The notes: generated by a model not told the origin, from the letters alone. Counted from the stretch's first letter, positions 10,585 through 19,823 are shown. The stretch: DNA of 64,000 bases from Bacillota bacterium (GCA_021821465.1 JAKACM010000015.1:1-64000), one strand, 5' to 3'. Translations and numbers: made by a program.

Positions 10585-12432
10585 TCAGTTAAAGATGGCG
10601 TCGGCCAGTTTTTCTAAAGCGCTGCGGTGATTACGAAAGTAGGTGGCACGCGAAACGTGAAGAATTTCTGCTAATTCCTCATGTGTTCCACGACGATCGA
10701 GATAGTAAAGAACTAATATGGTCTTACCATCCATATGCTCACCCAACGAGATCGAATGTAGCGCATCCAAAAACCAGGGACGAAAACTGTCCAAAATGGC
10801 GAGACGATTCCAGAATTGTCTAACGGGATCGCCAAAATCCTCATGACCGTCACGGATAGCCTGCAAGACCTTCTGCACGGCGCTCACGCGATCGACAGGA
10901 GGCAAAGCAACGGGAGGACTGACTAGCTTCGTGATCCATTCCGAAAAAGACTCTGCATGGAAGTGAAGGGTCCAATTTTGGTTTTGATCCTCTGTAAAAT
11001 GCAGACATTCCAGGATAGTTGTCAGCTCGGACGATGCGGGAGGGCTTTCCCACACAACTTTCCGATATTGATAAAAAGTCTCGGCCAGGGTTGATACCAT
11101 TTTAGCGACAACACGAGGCTCGTTAAGATCCCATACACTGCCAGTAATATGAAGGGTATCCGACTCTTCTATGATTAAAGTGCTCTCGGCTACGATTCGG
11201 CCTTCGGAGTCTGTCAGCTGGAAGCGGTGATGCATGCCCCGTATTGCCGCATCGTCCCTAAAGATCGACGAATAAGAGGAAAGGTTAGTCTCGAACAAGA
11301 TGTAACCAAGACGAGGTCTGATATATCCAGACAATAGTTGCCATGCCTTTTCCCATGCGATCGAGCCGGTTTGGAGCCGACCAAGGTAATAAGTGACAAT
11401 TTTTCTGGTCCAATGCTCCCATGTCCAAGGGCGAATTTTCTGTACGGATAGAGCAATATAGCGGCGAAGGTAGGGAAATAACCCATAATAGCCTCCACGG
11501 TAGCTGTTAAGAAATGGTGAGGAAACGAATTCGTCCCAGTAGTGGTTGCAAATTTGGCGTCCGACGACACGGGTCATCCATTCACGATTAAATACGGGAA
11601 CCAGGGCGGCAGCCGCAACAAGTGTGTCGACAGAGTCCGAGGATTGTCCCGCCCGCCAACTCATGCGGTGGGAACCTGGATGGCAAATTTGTTCAATAAG
11701 ATACTCCGACAAATCGACCCCATTGGTCATAAAAGACAGACTCTCCGACGGTATAATGCTCCCTTGCAGAATAGACAGGCCGTCGGCCATAGCCGCAAGT
11801 AATTGCGGTCTGCCTTGAGCCATTCGAATTGCGATGTCCAAAACTGCTGTGTCTGTTACACCTCGCTCCGTCAAAACCTCTCGCGATAATGAGGGCTCCC
11901 AGTCGGTGAGTTCTATAATGTAAATGTGATGACGGATGTAAGATTGTGCCGACCACAGACGAAAAGGGGAGGTGCGACCCGTTAATATAATGTACGCACC
12001 ATGGCGTCTCAACTCAAAAGCCAATTGCATAACCGATTCGCGATAGGTTGAAAGGTCATCAAATGCGTCAATAATCCAACAAAAGGGTTGCTGTTTGCAA
12101 TCCGCTATCATGGCCTGAGCTAGCAACTCACCTGATAACTCGTCATGACTTTTCACAAACCGGGACAAATGACGTTCCCATTCTTGTGAGGAGGATCCGA
12201 TGTGGCGGGCGGATGACCACAACACGCGATGCGAACTTTCATGTAAGTAATCGCTGAAGTTTTGAACCAAATGGGTTTTTCCGGTACCCGGGGCTCCCCA
12301 TACATAGATGATTTGGTGATTGTCAAATGCATAAGCGGCGTGAAGGGAATCCCATTCAGACTCACGTCCTGCAAGAGTCCTAGACCGTGTTGAGACTAGT
12401 GCGGCCTGTTGAACATCGGTATTTATAACCAT
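10585..12432 (-). CDS. P-loop ATPase transcriptional regulator with C-terminal HTH (STAND-like)
   Basis: 615 residues from the ATG at 12432, which has GGAGG just upstream. The N-terminus contains GRESEWDSL, then Walker A GAPGTGKT at about residues 46-53, and a Walker B-like CWIIDAFDDL near 125-135, an arrangement typical of AAA_16/STAND regulators. The middle is helical without recognised repeats. The last 45 residues (ILVLYYLDRRGTHEELAEIL, then HVSRATYFRNHRSALEKLAD) form a helix-turn-helix. ATP-gated control of transcription is inferred. Its partner may be the convergent HTH/GGDEF-like gene, which it meets across a common terminator. The ligand and targets are unknown. Confidence 0.8.
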   Translation of the reverse strand: MVINTDVQQAALVSTRSRTLAGRESEWDSLHAAYAFDNHQIIYVWGAPGTGKTHLVQNFSDYLHESSHRVLWSSARHIGSSSQEWERHLSRFVKSHDELSGELLAQAMIADCKQQPFCWIIDAFDDLSTYRESVMQLAFELRRHGAYIILTGRTSPFRLWSAQSYIRHHIYIIELTDWEPSLSREVLTERGVTDTAVLDIAIRMAQGRPQLLAAMADGLSILQGSIIPSESLSFMTNGVDLSEYLIEQICHPGSHRMSWRAGQSSDSVDTLVAAAALVPVFNREWMTRVVGRQICNHYWDEFVSSPFLNSYRGGYYGLFPYLRRYIALSVQKIRPWTWEHWTRKIVTYYLGRLQTGSIAWEKAWQLLSGYIRPRLGYILFETNLSSYSSIFRDDAAIRGMHHRFQLTDSEGRIVAESTLIIEESDTLHITGSVWDLNEPRVVAKMVSTLAETFYQYRKVVWESPPASSELTTILECLHFTEDQNQNWTLHFHAESFSEWITKLVSPPVALPPVDRVSAVQKVLQAIRDGHEDFGDPVRQFWNRLAILDSFRPWFLDALHSISLGEHMDGKTILVLYYLDRRGTHEELAEILHVSRATYFRNHRSALEKLADAIFN

Positions 12433-13028
12433 ACACCTCCGTATTACTCGTGGCAACCAATAACTCGGTGTTGACTGACTGGGTCAATTATAATTAAGCA
12501 TAATGTGCCATGTGTCTCATTTTTGTCTCAACTTACTCTCATTACTGTTGCGGAAGGGCGTGACCAACTAGGACTAGTGATAGGGAGTAGTAATGCGAGG
12601 GTTTGGAGTCGAGGGGGTTGAGAACACTTGATAGAGGTTGGCCTTTTGCTAAGAACGCCACAGGTTCAGGCGACATGTTAGCGAGACCAGCAATAGCACC
12701 GGAAAATGTCTAGAAATATTTGGAGAAGACGCATTGAGATTTATGCCATAGAAAGACGCCAAAAAGCCTAATCGGACCCTATATAGATTTGACAAACAGG
12801 GCTTTATTGGACCTTATGGCCACAAAAGCTTGGCTTCTTCATTTAATATCCCCCACAAACAATCAAAGAGAATGAAATGGACTCGGCTGAAATTCCGAAA
12901 AATCTAATCTCAAGAGGGATGGGAATTACAAAGCGAGTCAAAACCTAAACCCCTGTGAGTCTTCCGGAAATCAGCGCAGATTACGGATGTTGGCGGTCCT
13001 GATACCCTAACGTAATACATTTTAGATG

Positions 13029-13062
13029 GCACGCCAAAGTTCATGACAGAATTTTGGCGTGC
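13029..13062. repeat. Inverted repeat, 10-bp perfect arms
   Basis: GCACGCCAAA (13029-13038) and TTTGGCGTGC (13053-13062) are perfect complements separated by 14 bases. It is not next to a gene end and has no T-run, so it is more likely a protein site or an old mobile-element end than a terminator. Confidence 0.5.
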
Positions 13063-13384
13063 GGGATAACAAAGAAATCGGCATTCGTCGTCAAAGAGAA
13101 GGGTATTGCAGCTCTATTCTCGCTTCGTGAATTTGACAAAAAGTAGCGGATGAAATCCTTGATGGACATTAGTTGCCAGATGATGTGAATGGATTTTGCA
13201 TCACTTACCTCGAAATGACGCCTTGCTTTAAGCGTTCACAAATATTTTGTGTCATGCACGGTGTCGAGGACGAGATCCGGGGAAAATTTGTGATTAGGCG
13301 AAACACCCCAATTGCTGTTCAATGGCTAGAGATTCCGTCAAGACAATACAACTTCCGGGCCCGGCAATAGCATGAACAACGGGC

Positions 13385-13652
13385 CAATGTGACAATATCT
13401 GCTGCAATGGTGGTGCCACAAAGATCCTTACACCATTGAACGTGCACCAGACATGCCATTCGCGGTACTGAGTCAAGAAAATGGGAAACCAATCCAAATG
13501 AGTTATTAGTCTCGACCGGTGCCATCTACTATGGGCCAGTCCCCATCCCATGGCACTTGTGGGTAGACGCCAACGTCGAGGATTGGTGGATTGCCAATGA
13601 ATTTGAGGCATCCCGCACGTCTTGGAAGAAACCGGGTTCATGCCCGCGATAA
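13385..13652 (+). pseudogene. Possible decayed coding sequence of unknown family
   Basis: Two stretches on the plus strand look like real protein although they are in different frames. One reads LLQWWCHKDPYTIERAPDMP and continues FAVLSQENGKPIQM before a stop at about 13502. The other reads NELLVSTGAIYYGPVPIPWH then LWVDANVEDWWIANEFE, ending at TAA 13650-13652. One frame change would join them. No start codon or upstream continuation was found and the family is not recognised, so this is a weak call. Confidence 0.3.
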
Positions 13653-13910
13653 ACGATTTGATCATGGTTGAGGTCTTCCCCTTTCTGAAAAAAAGGATAA
13701 GATCAATGTGTTCATGTGTCGAGCGAATGGTAATGATATATATCATCAATATTTTTTATAGGACAATTCTCTGAACTGCACGGGCAGGTACTCAATCACG
13801 CAAAGGACGTTCCTTTCCATGGGAATGCCATGCAAGACACCATGGGTAGAATCCTGATAAATGCCAGATGCGGGTGGATCAATCTTTTTTCGAAGGGGGG
13901 AGAAAATGAT

Positions 13911-14816
13911 ATGGAATTGCGTCAACTGGAAATTTTTGAGGCGGTTGCCGAGACCAAAACCTTTACAGCCGCCGCAGAACGCCTCGGATATGTTCAGTCT
14001 AGCGTCAGCACTAATATCCTGACATTGGAACGGGAATTAGGTGTTCCTCTGTTCGACCGATTAGGGCATCAAGTCAAATTGACTGAGGCTGGAATGAAGT
14101 TTTTGTTCTACGTCCGACAAGTGCGCCAAATTCTCGACGTGGCAAAAGGTAGTGTGACTGATGCAACACCTCAAGGCCATCTCACTGTGGGAGCGTGTGA
14201 AAGTCCCGGAACCTATCGTCTCCCACGTCTTATTGCGAAAATGCGAAATGTCTATCCCAAGATCGACATTAACGTTAGGGTACCCTTGACAACCGAGGAA
14301 CGTCGTGACGCATTACGCAAGGGGGTGATCGATGTCGCTCTTACGCTGGATGAACCGGATAATCCGGAGGAATTCGAATCGGTAGAATTACGCCGAGAAC
14401 CAATTCGCCTGGTCTTACATCCGGATCATCCACTTGCTCTCCTAACCGATCTGGATCCATTCGTTCTAGCCCAATACCCCCATTTAGCCACGGAACCGGG
14501 AGGATACCGATCCCGTTTCGAATCCTATTTGGATCAACATCATGTCTTCGGTGTGCGGGTGATTGAATTACGCAGTGTTGAGTTGATTAAGCAATGTGTG
14601 ATGACAGGCTTGGGATATGGAGTGCTCCCAATGATGACAGTAGAACAAGAACTGGTTCAAGGGACACTGGTTACCAAGGATTGGCCCCAAGCCCCTGAAT
14701 CTATGTCTTTATACCTGGTGAGATATCGCAAACGATGGATGTCTCCCGCTCTAAAGGTGTTTTGGCAGGCCGTAATAGACTGGACCTCATCTCAGACACA
14801 GTCGCAGTCGATTTAA
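13911..14816 (+). CDS. LysR-family transcriptional regulator
   Basis: 301 residues. The N-terminal winged HTH is clear: MELRQLEIFEAVAETKTFTA, then AAERLGYVQSSVSTNILTLE and RELGVPLFDRLGHQVKLTEAG (residues 1-65). A type 2 periplasmic-binding-like effector domain follows from about residue 90 (LTVGACESPGTYRLP...). The ATG at 13911 follows AAGGGGGG (13893-13900) by about ten bases; upstream in-frame codons to 13830 lack such a site. LysR proteins usually control a divergent neighbour, but the nearest gene upstream is 1.5 kb away and the downstream gene is 600 bp away, so the target is unclear. Confidence 0.92.
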   Translation: MELRQLEIFEAVAETKTFTAAAERLGYVQSSVSTNILTLERELGVPLFDRLGHQVKLTEAGMKFLFYVRQVRQILDVAKGSVTDATPQGHLTVGACESPGTYRLPRLIAKMRNVYPKIDINVRVPLTTEERRDALRKGVIDVALTLDEPDNPEEFESVELRREPIRLVLHPDHPLALLTDLDPFVLAQYPHLATEPGGYRSRFESYLDQHHVFGVRVIELRSVELIKQCVMTGLGYGVLPMMTVEQELVQGTLVTKDWPQAPESMSLYLVRYRKRWMSPALKVFWQAVIDWTSSQTQSQSI

Positions 14817-15423
14817 TCGTGGGTGAATCGCTGGAGGGCTCATTTTTTTCGGCCAAATTAAGTTTCTTTGCTAGCCTTTTCCTATATCTGCGATGTCATA
14901 ATGCCAATGTGCGTCATCAATGGATTCGTAGGTTGGGCACAGATCCTCCGGACTTTTAAAGATGGGATCTATGCCACGTCCTTCCCACTAAAAGTGTACA
15001 TGTGTGGTTTGTCGGCATTGAAAGGTTCCCTGTCATGGAACGAAGAAGGAGCTAAATTCCTTTTGTTTGACGTATTTCATGCCGTAGTTGACCGAACCCT
15101 TCAAAGTTGCAACGCATCAGAAGGTAGAGAATGAAAAACGTGTAGGTGATGGCGTTTTTGAGTTTCAGTCCCTTTTCCCCTTTGGATTCCAGTCTGCACC
15201 TTGTTTGCCGGTCTATGACCAGTACCCTTCCCTTATTTGTTGGCCGACGTCAGTCAAGGTATGAGAGGAAGTCAGGGGTACAATCATCGCGATGATTGTA
15301 CCCCTGTCATCTTAATCTTATCAAGGCGAGGTCGCAATTCCCAAGGCTCCTAGTGATAAGGATCATGTTAGCAGTAACACTTTACCTTGAGAGGAATAAT
15401 ATGGAAGCGAAGGAGGGATATTC
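14817..15423. other. Intergenic region with a large palindrome
   Basis: About 600 bases after the LysR gene. Open frames (14735-14959 and 14868-15134) have no recognisable content. The 34-bp palindrome at 15273-15306 is the notable element. A mini-ORF of 8 codons (15401-15427, MEAKEGYS) overlaps the start of the next small gene by ATGA and might couple its translation. Confidence 0.5.
15273..15306. repeat. Perfect 34-bp palindrome without loop
   Basis: CAGGGGTACAATCATCG is followed directly by its reverse complement CGATGATTGTACCCCTG. Seventeen of seventeen base pairs match and there is no central spacer. It lies 118 bases upstream of a small membrane-protein gene. No T-run follows, so a dimeric-protein site or recombination site is more likely than a terminator. 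Confidence 0.8.
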
Positions 15424-15582
15424 ATGAGGAGACCAGAGATTATGCCTCTCATCGCAACCATGGGAGGATTATGGTCCTTAATATCATCGTGGGTTCTTCC
15501 CTTACACGGCGCTGCGATGACAAGCGCGGTGCTTACGGGTATTGTCGTCACCGTGAGCGCTGCCAGTAGCGCTACACGATAG
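15424..15582 (+). CDS. Small two-helix membrane protein
   Basis: 52 residues beginning MRRPEIMPLIATMGGLWSLI. Two hydrophobic segments, about residues 7-24 and 31-47, are separated by a short polar turn (PLHGAAMTS), giving a hairpin membrane protein. The start is fixed by GAAGGAGGGA (15409-15418) six to eight bases before ATG. The family is not recognised. It lies between two unusual inverted repeats and upstream of a zinc-ribbon gene in the same direction. Confidence 0.6.
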   Translation: MRRPEIMPLIATMGGLWSLISSWVLPLHGAAMTSAVLTGIVVTVSAASSATR

Positions 15583-15692
15583 TCCGCTATGGTAGGGGAA
15601 TTTAAAGATAAATTTGCGTCAAACCCTGGGATGTAAGGTTTGACATGGTAATTTTCGGCACGCTCCTTGCGTAAATGGCTGCCAAGCTTTGG

Positions 15693-15725
15693 GTGCATAT
15701 GTCAGGTGAATCCTGACATATGCAC
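15693..15725. repeat. Perfect 14-bp stem hairpin
   Basis: GTGCATATGTCAGG (15693-15706), a TGAAT loop and CCTGACATATGCAC (15712-15725). It lies between the small membrane-protein gene and the zinc-ribbon gene. There is no T-run on either strand, so it may act as an RNA element in the leader of the zinc-ribbon gene or as an operator. Confidence 0.65.
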
Positions 15726-15856
15726 GATAAGGCGATTTTGGTAAGGTTAGCATCCGAAATTCTGAAGCCTCTAATACTAAATTATCAGATAAGTCGTTCA
15801 AGAGTAGGATGCAGGGAAAACACCGTTTAATACCTAGTTCAAAGGAGTCGTCTTCT

Positions 15857-16042
15857 ATGAACATTATTTGTCCTCTATGTTTTTCACCATTGGAACGGCT
15901 ATATGACACACACACCGATGTCACCTGGCTGGTATGCTTCATGCCGGATTGCGGATACGCGAAGGCCGACGAATCTGTGATGACTCTCAACGAACCTGAT
16001 GACAAAACATCATCCGATCTGCTACTGGGAACGGAGTTTTGA
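15857..16042 (+). CDS. Small zinc-ribbon protein
   Basis: 61 residues from ATG 15857, with AAAGGAG (15841-15847) ten bases upstream. Two cysteine pairs, CPLC near residues 5-8 and CFMPDC near residues 30-35, are arranged as in zinc ribbons (MNIICPLCFSPLERLY, then TDVTWLVCFMPDCGYAKA). The acidic tail is probably flexible. Function is unknown; such proteins often bind nucleic acid or a protein partner. It is preceded by the 14-bp hairpin. Confidence 0.65.
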   Translation: MNIICPLCFSPLERLYDTHTDVTWLVCFMPDCGYAKADESVMTLNEPDDKTSSDLLLGTEF

Positions 16043-16453
16043 GACCCGTGTTTCAAAATATAGACAACGCAGCTATCGTTAGAGTTTTTCTGCTTTGCCG
16101 GGTGTCACTGGGCCACATTCTCACTACCTTTCGGGGATGTCACACTCCCCATACTTTCATCCTCAGTGCAGTCTAGGTTTATTGACAGGCACCTTCGTCA
16201 GTTGAGAACGATATGTTCTTCGGATCGCGGGAGAATGCGTGACGCGTTAAGGGATTAAGATCATCACTAAACCCCAAGATTCACCAGGGGGTGGAAAAGA
16301 GACGTTCTCCGCTGACAAGGACATTTATTGTGTTCACAGGACGAACTACTCACGGCAAGGCTAGAATTGCGAGACCTTCTTAATGCCAACCTTCGTAGCA
16401 AACATTCACGACTTTGAGGTAGATCACACACAAACTTTTGGTTCGATACAGCT
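16043..16453. other. Intergenic region, no supported gene
   Basis: About 410 bases between convergent genes. A weak near-palindrome (TTTTGAGAC, CCGT, GTTTCAAAA) overlaps the zinc-ribbon stop codon and could terminate it. Nothing else is recognisable. Confidence 0.45.
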
Positions 16454-16954
16454 TTACTCACCCGGCGAGCCTTGGCAATAACTATACGTTGGAACGATAA
16501 GTTGGACTTGTGCGAGTGTCTTGAGTTCGAGACAGAGTGTCACGGCAGCATACACTACGCCATTGAAGATATTGGCGCCACAACTCGCTGAAAATGGAAT
16601 GCAGGCAGGATTTGTCCCTGGGGGGTTATAAATTGTTGTTAGTACCGGGGCCGTCACGTTAATCATACCGCTCCCTGTATCACATGTATAATGCACCGGT
16701 ATAGTCACAAGCCAAGACATTGTGGCAAAATCGTTTGTACAGCCAACACTGTTTAACAAGGTGGAACTCGGAATTTCGCATCTTACCGTCGTAAGAGCTG
16801 TGCACGAAAGGGGAGGTACATCCGTTCCATAGGCCGTCACCGTCTTTTGACATGAACCCAAAACTTTCTCAACCTCAATGCAATCAATCCAAGAAGGATG
16901 GGGGGCGCCCTCGGGATAATATCCCACGAAGGGAATGGGGCTGTGCATAGGCAT
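16454..16954 (-). CDS. Cysteine-rich conserved-looking protein, possibly spore- or surface-associated
   Basis: 166 residues with at least ten cysteines. The first block reads SWIDCIEVEKVLGSCQKTVT; later ones include LSCTALTTVRCEIP, GCTNDF, VHYTCDTG, NPACIPFSASCGANIF and VTLCLELK. A CIxVEKV...C pattern is one I associate with uncharacterised Firmicutes proteins linked to spores, but this is memory and not a search. There is no signal peptide. The ATG at 16954 follows GAAGGAGGC by about ten bases on the minus strand. A function cannot be given. Confidence 0.55.
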   Translation of the reverse strand: MPMHSPIPFVGYYPEGAPHPSWIDCIEVEKVLGSCQKTVTAYGTDVPPLSCTALTTVRCEIPSSTLLNSVGCTNDFATMSWLVTIPVHYTCDTGSGMINVTAPVLTTIYNPPGTNPACIPFSASCGANIFNGVVYAAVTLCLELKTLAQVQLIVPTYSYCQGSPGE

Positions 16955-17244
16955 AGTGGATCTGCCTCCTTCGCCATTTTGCTACTCATCGTTATTGCAA
17001 CCATATGCATGTTTCTATTGGGGTGCCAACGGAAGGGAGAAGGCATATATTACCATGACATATTTAAATGAGGTAACCATCAGACCGTATGTCAGGGATA
17101 TGTCGGGCGTTTCTTCCGGATTGGATTTCAATCCTGAAACTGTGCAACTTTGACCTTTCGATACTTCGAAGAGCCGATCAAGAGAACAATGTGTTCTTAA
17201 GCACTGTATTCTTTGGATCAGAAACCCACTGTGACGAACTAGAC

Positions 17245-17850
17245 TCAGCGAGACCGTTGGGAAGGGCGTCTATAGCGCATAATTATAATAGCTAGGGTCA
17301 CGACAATGATCAGAAAGAAGATTAATACGAGAGGAATGGGAACAATGACTTTCACACTGGGAGGCCAGATTCGCGCAATGGAGCGAAGCCATGGATGAAG
17401 CGCGGTAGATTCGCCGGCACGGGTCGATAATAAGATAAAAACAACCGTCACTCCGAGAAGTATTGTGCTAAAGAGGTGCAGTGGCAGCGAACCCTTCGTG
17501 TGACGCAAACTAACGGCACGAAGTATCCAAGCGGTCGTTCCCGTCGCAAAGGCCACCAAACCATAACGTTCCATCTGCTTAATGTGATTATGAATGACTT
17601 GCGGCCAATGAAAGAGCGATTCAGCCAAATATCCGGATAAAATGGTTAATATCGTCATAGACATGGCAAAAGATAAAAGCCACCATCCCATGCGAGAAAA
17701 AAACTGTCGATGAGGAATATAACCCAACACATCGCACAGGATGGCGGCAATAAAGAGGGCAAGGGGAAAGTGTGCGAAAAGAGGATGGACATCGGCGAGT
17801 AGTGCTCCCCGAATGCGAAAAAAAATATCTGACAATCTCCGCACCCCCAC
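17245..17850 (-). CDS. DUF2231-family membrane protein
   Basis: 201 residues with four to five transmembrane segments. The opening DVHPLFAHFPLALFIAAILCD matches the HPL..HFP.AL..... signature of DUF2231 (predicted membrane proteins); a second segment (WWLLSFAMSMTILTILSGYL) and later helices follow, ending in a basic tail RYRRPSQRSR. The start is uncertain: GTG at 17850 is the first possible codon and no convincing ribosome binding site precedes it; the second GTG, two codons later, is also possible. Function unknown; related proteins often sit beside respiratory or cytochrome genes. Confidence 0.7.
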   Translation of the reverse strand: MGVRRLSDIFFRIRGALLADVHPLFAHFPLALFIAAILCDVLGYIPHRQFFSRMGWWLLSFAMSMTILTILSGYLAESLFHWPQVIHNHIKQMERYGLVAFATGTTAWILRAVSLRHTKGSLPLHLFSTILLGVTVVFILLSTRAGESTALHPWLRSIARIWPPSVKVIVPIPLVLIFFLIIVVTLAIIIMRYRRPSQRSR

Positions 17851-18084
17851 ATAAACTATGACTCCGTCTATAATGGTCTACTCGGCCGATTTTTATCCTC
17901 GGGAATGTCGGTCTGTACTCGCTTCACCATACTTTTTTCCCGAAGGCCAGTACTTGCGATCGGCATTGGTCACGGATATCGGCTCGGGATTGAATAATTT
18001 AGCACCGGTAGAACTTCGACATTAACGGGACACAGTACGGAAGCCCCAACGCACTCCAAGATGATATCGGGCCAGAAGCCGACA

Positions 18085-18395
18085 GTGTGATTGCTGGATG
18101 CCATCTCCCAGACGGGCAGAGTTTTTGACTACACCTACGACTGGGGGGTTGACTGGCGCCACCAGATAAAGGCGTGAAATATTCGAGAGCTCCAAACGGA
18201 TGAATGCTCACCCGCAATTCTCGATGGAACCAATGCTTGTCCGCTCGAAGATGTCGGGGGTATACCGGGATATGCCGCATTCTTAAAAGCCATAAACGAT
18301 GCCAATCATTCTGAACATGAAGCAATGCTTAAAGTGGATAGGCGGCCAATACAATCCCAAAAGATTTGACCGCAAGATTGATCAGAGCCACCTGA
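18085..18395 (+). pseudogene. pRiA4b ORF-3-like gene remnant
   Basis: Conserved blocks of the plasmid pRiA4b ORF-3-like family are readable on the plus strand: FDYTYDWGVDWRHQIKA (compare YDFGD.W.H.I), a TGA stop, then NACPLEDVGGIPGYAAFLKA and INDANHSEHEAMLK, followed after a one-base frame change by WIGGQYNPKRFD. The stop and the frameshift make it a pseudogene. The N-terminal part upstream of 18085 is too eroded to recognise. Confidence 0.75.
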
Positions 18396-18454
18396 GTTCG
18401 GTGGCCAAACGCAATCACTGGGTGATTCCTAAAGTCCACGTTTCGCCGCAGTTT

Positions 18455-18700
18455 GGTGGAGGCAAAGACGGACTTTTACCTAAAATACCGAAACATTGCG
18501 TCGTGTGTTGGGCCGCGTGATGATTCGAAATAAACGCAGCAACACGGGCGTCATTACGACGAAACGCACGGCCAGCACACTGGAATGTGAATTGAATGAC
18601 CGTGAGCGACAATTTTATGATGGTGTGCGCCAATTTGTTCGCGACAGTTATCGGAGTACTTTGGGTGATAAACTGACCAGAATATATTTTTCTTGAGCTT
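18455..18700 (+). pseudogene. SNF2/RapA-type helicase fragment
   Basis: RRVLGRVMIRNKRSNTGVI, TKRTASTLECELNDRERQFY and DGVRQFVRDSYRS form the region between the two helicase lobes of SNF2-type ATPases (VMIRN.RS.TG...L...E...YD.V..FVR). It is preceded in another frame by DFYLKYRNIA. The frame is closed at 18696 and no Walker A or DEAH block is present nearby, so only a fragment is left. Such helicases are common in phage-defence and mobile islands. Confidence 0.6.
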
Positions 18701-19160
18701 TAGTCTCTCCCAGGGCGTGACGTGGGGGATCATCATCGAATTCATTCCGTGTCGGACAATAGCTCCAGATCCCCGACGGCCGCACAAGCCGAAGCATTGA
18801 TTGATCGCTAACTGTTTCCCAGTTTCTGGTCGTAACGAGGGTTCAGCGATTGGGGGGACCCAGAGTTTTTGACGTTCCCAAGTGGCCACCCAGAAGAGAG
18901 CTCGCTCCGGTCCGAACGTTGAGAAAAAACGGAGAAAGACGTGCATCGCACCGGCGAAAGTCTTCTCGTGACGAGAAGATGTTGTCCCGATCGCGTCGAC
19001 CGCGAATCCCGCTTTACCAGGGCATTACGGTATTTTTTCCTATCCATGCATTCTATTCGGACAATTACAAAGATACAAGAGTGGGGAGGTCTCGCACAAG
19101 GCGACACCGGTTTGTGCGCCAATCGGGCAGTTTGATCCCCTGCGGCAGGCCGAATCCTGC
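18701..19160. other. Degraded region, no supported gene
   Basis: About 460 bases between the helicase fragment and the vapC remnant. Short frames on both strands (for example 18850-19164 plus, 18808-19245 minus) show no family signature. It is probably further helicase-island debris. Confidence 0.4.
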
Positions 19161-19584
19161 TTAGCCATTGTCGGATTCCAAAAGAACTATTCCGAGTTTT
19201 CTCGCGGTCTCGCGCATCTTTTCGTCTTGCGTAGCCAGAGGACATGCTAAACGCGAGGCCAGTTCGAGATAGCCCGTATCATAGGACGTTAAACCGAACA
19301 TCCGTCCCCGCAGCAAAAGGGCCTCGGCCTGACTCGGCCAATCCCATTCTTTGACCACAATCGGCAACTGATTAAGCAGGTCGAGAAATTCATCGGCTAA
19401 AGCCGGAGATAAGCGATGTTTTCATTCGGCAATCAACAAAACATTGAAAACTTCCTACGGCCAAATCATCGGAACGAATGCCTCATCATGTCCCAATCGA
19501 TCCAAAATATTCTCGGTGTATTCTGTTTTTTCATCCTCAAAACACCAGGCCATGGTGACCGACGCAATCGACGACGAACGCCAT
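19161..19584 (-). pseudogene. vapC: VapC-type PIN toxin, inactivated
   Basis: Read on the minus strand from ATG 19584: MAFVVDC, then after a one-base shift SVTMAWCFEDEKTEYTENIL, DRLGHDEAFVPMIWP, a TAG stop, EVFNVLLIAE, a TGA stop, then KHRLSPALADEFLDLLNQLP, and finally an intact C-terminal part GLTSYDTGYLELASRLACPL and ATQDEKMRETARKLGI. These are PIN-domain signatures, including the catalytic acidic residues in VVD, SYD and TQDE. One frameshift and two nonsense codons abolish the ribonuclease. The start overlaps the antitoxin stop (TAATG). Confidence 0.85.
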
Positions 19585-19823
19585 TATTTTCTGCCCTCGG
19601 CAATTAAAGCGGATAGACTGACTCCGTCTAGACGGGCTTGTCTTCGGAGTTGCCGCAACCGCGCGATTACCTGATCAGGCGGCATTTGACGGCGCGAGGG
19701 GATTGGCATCATGACGGCCACAGGCTGTCCATGACGCGAAATCGTTATGGTTTCTCCGGCCGGTACGGCGTCTAAGAGTTCGGCCAATCCCGTCTTGGGT
19801 TCATAGGCCCCGACTTCTCTCAT
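19584..19823 (-). CDS. Antitoxin of the Phd/YefM (VapB-like) type
   Basis: 79 residues, full length. MREVGAYEPKTGLAELLDAV and PAGETITISRHGQPVAVMMP are the classic Phd/YefM fold: a DNA-binding N-terminus followed by a toxin-binding tail (RRQMPPDQVIARLRQLRRQ...). The toxin gene that follows with a TAATG overlap is broken. The ribosome binding site is weak. An 11-bp inverted repeat sits 21 bases upstream of the start and is the likely autoregulatory operator. The antitoxin may persist as a repressor or as an anti-toxin against related toxins. Confidence 0.85.
   Translation of the reverse strand: MREVGAYEPKTGLAELLDAVPAGETITISRHGQPVAVMMPIPSRRQMPPDQVIARLRQLRRQARLDGVSLSALIAEGRK

Larger units (their letters stand above)
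12433..13910. other. Long region between regulators; one inverted repeat and a possible decayed gene
   Basis: Almost 1.5 kb. It carries the divergent upstream regions of the ATPase and LysR genes. A 10-bp stem inverted repeat lies at 13029-13062, and protein-like fragments in different frames lie at 13385-13652; both are listed separately. No intact gene is supported. The minus-strand frame 13294-13749 appears to be a shadow of those fragments. Confidence 0.5.

Noticed and set aside
13294-13749. 151-codon minus-strand frame
   Set aside because: The plus strand of the same stretch gives more convincing protein; the minus-strand translation is Trp/His-rich and has no family.
19161-19584. TGA in vapC read as selenocysteine
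   Set aside because: The gene also carries a TAG and a frameshift, and PIN domains do not use selenocysteine.
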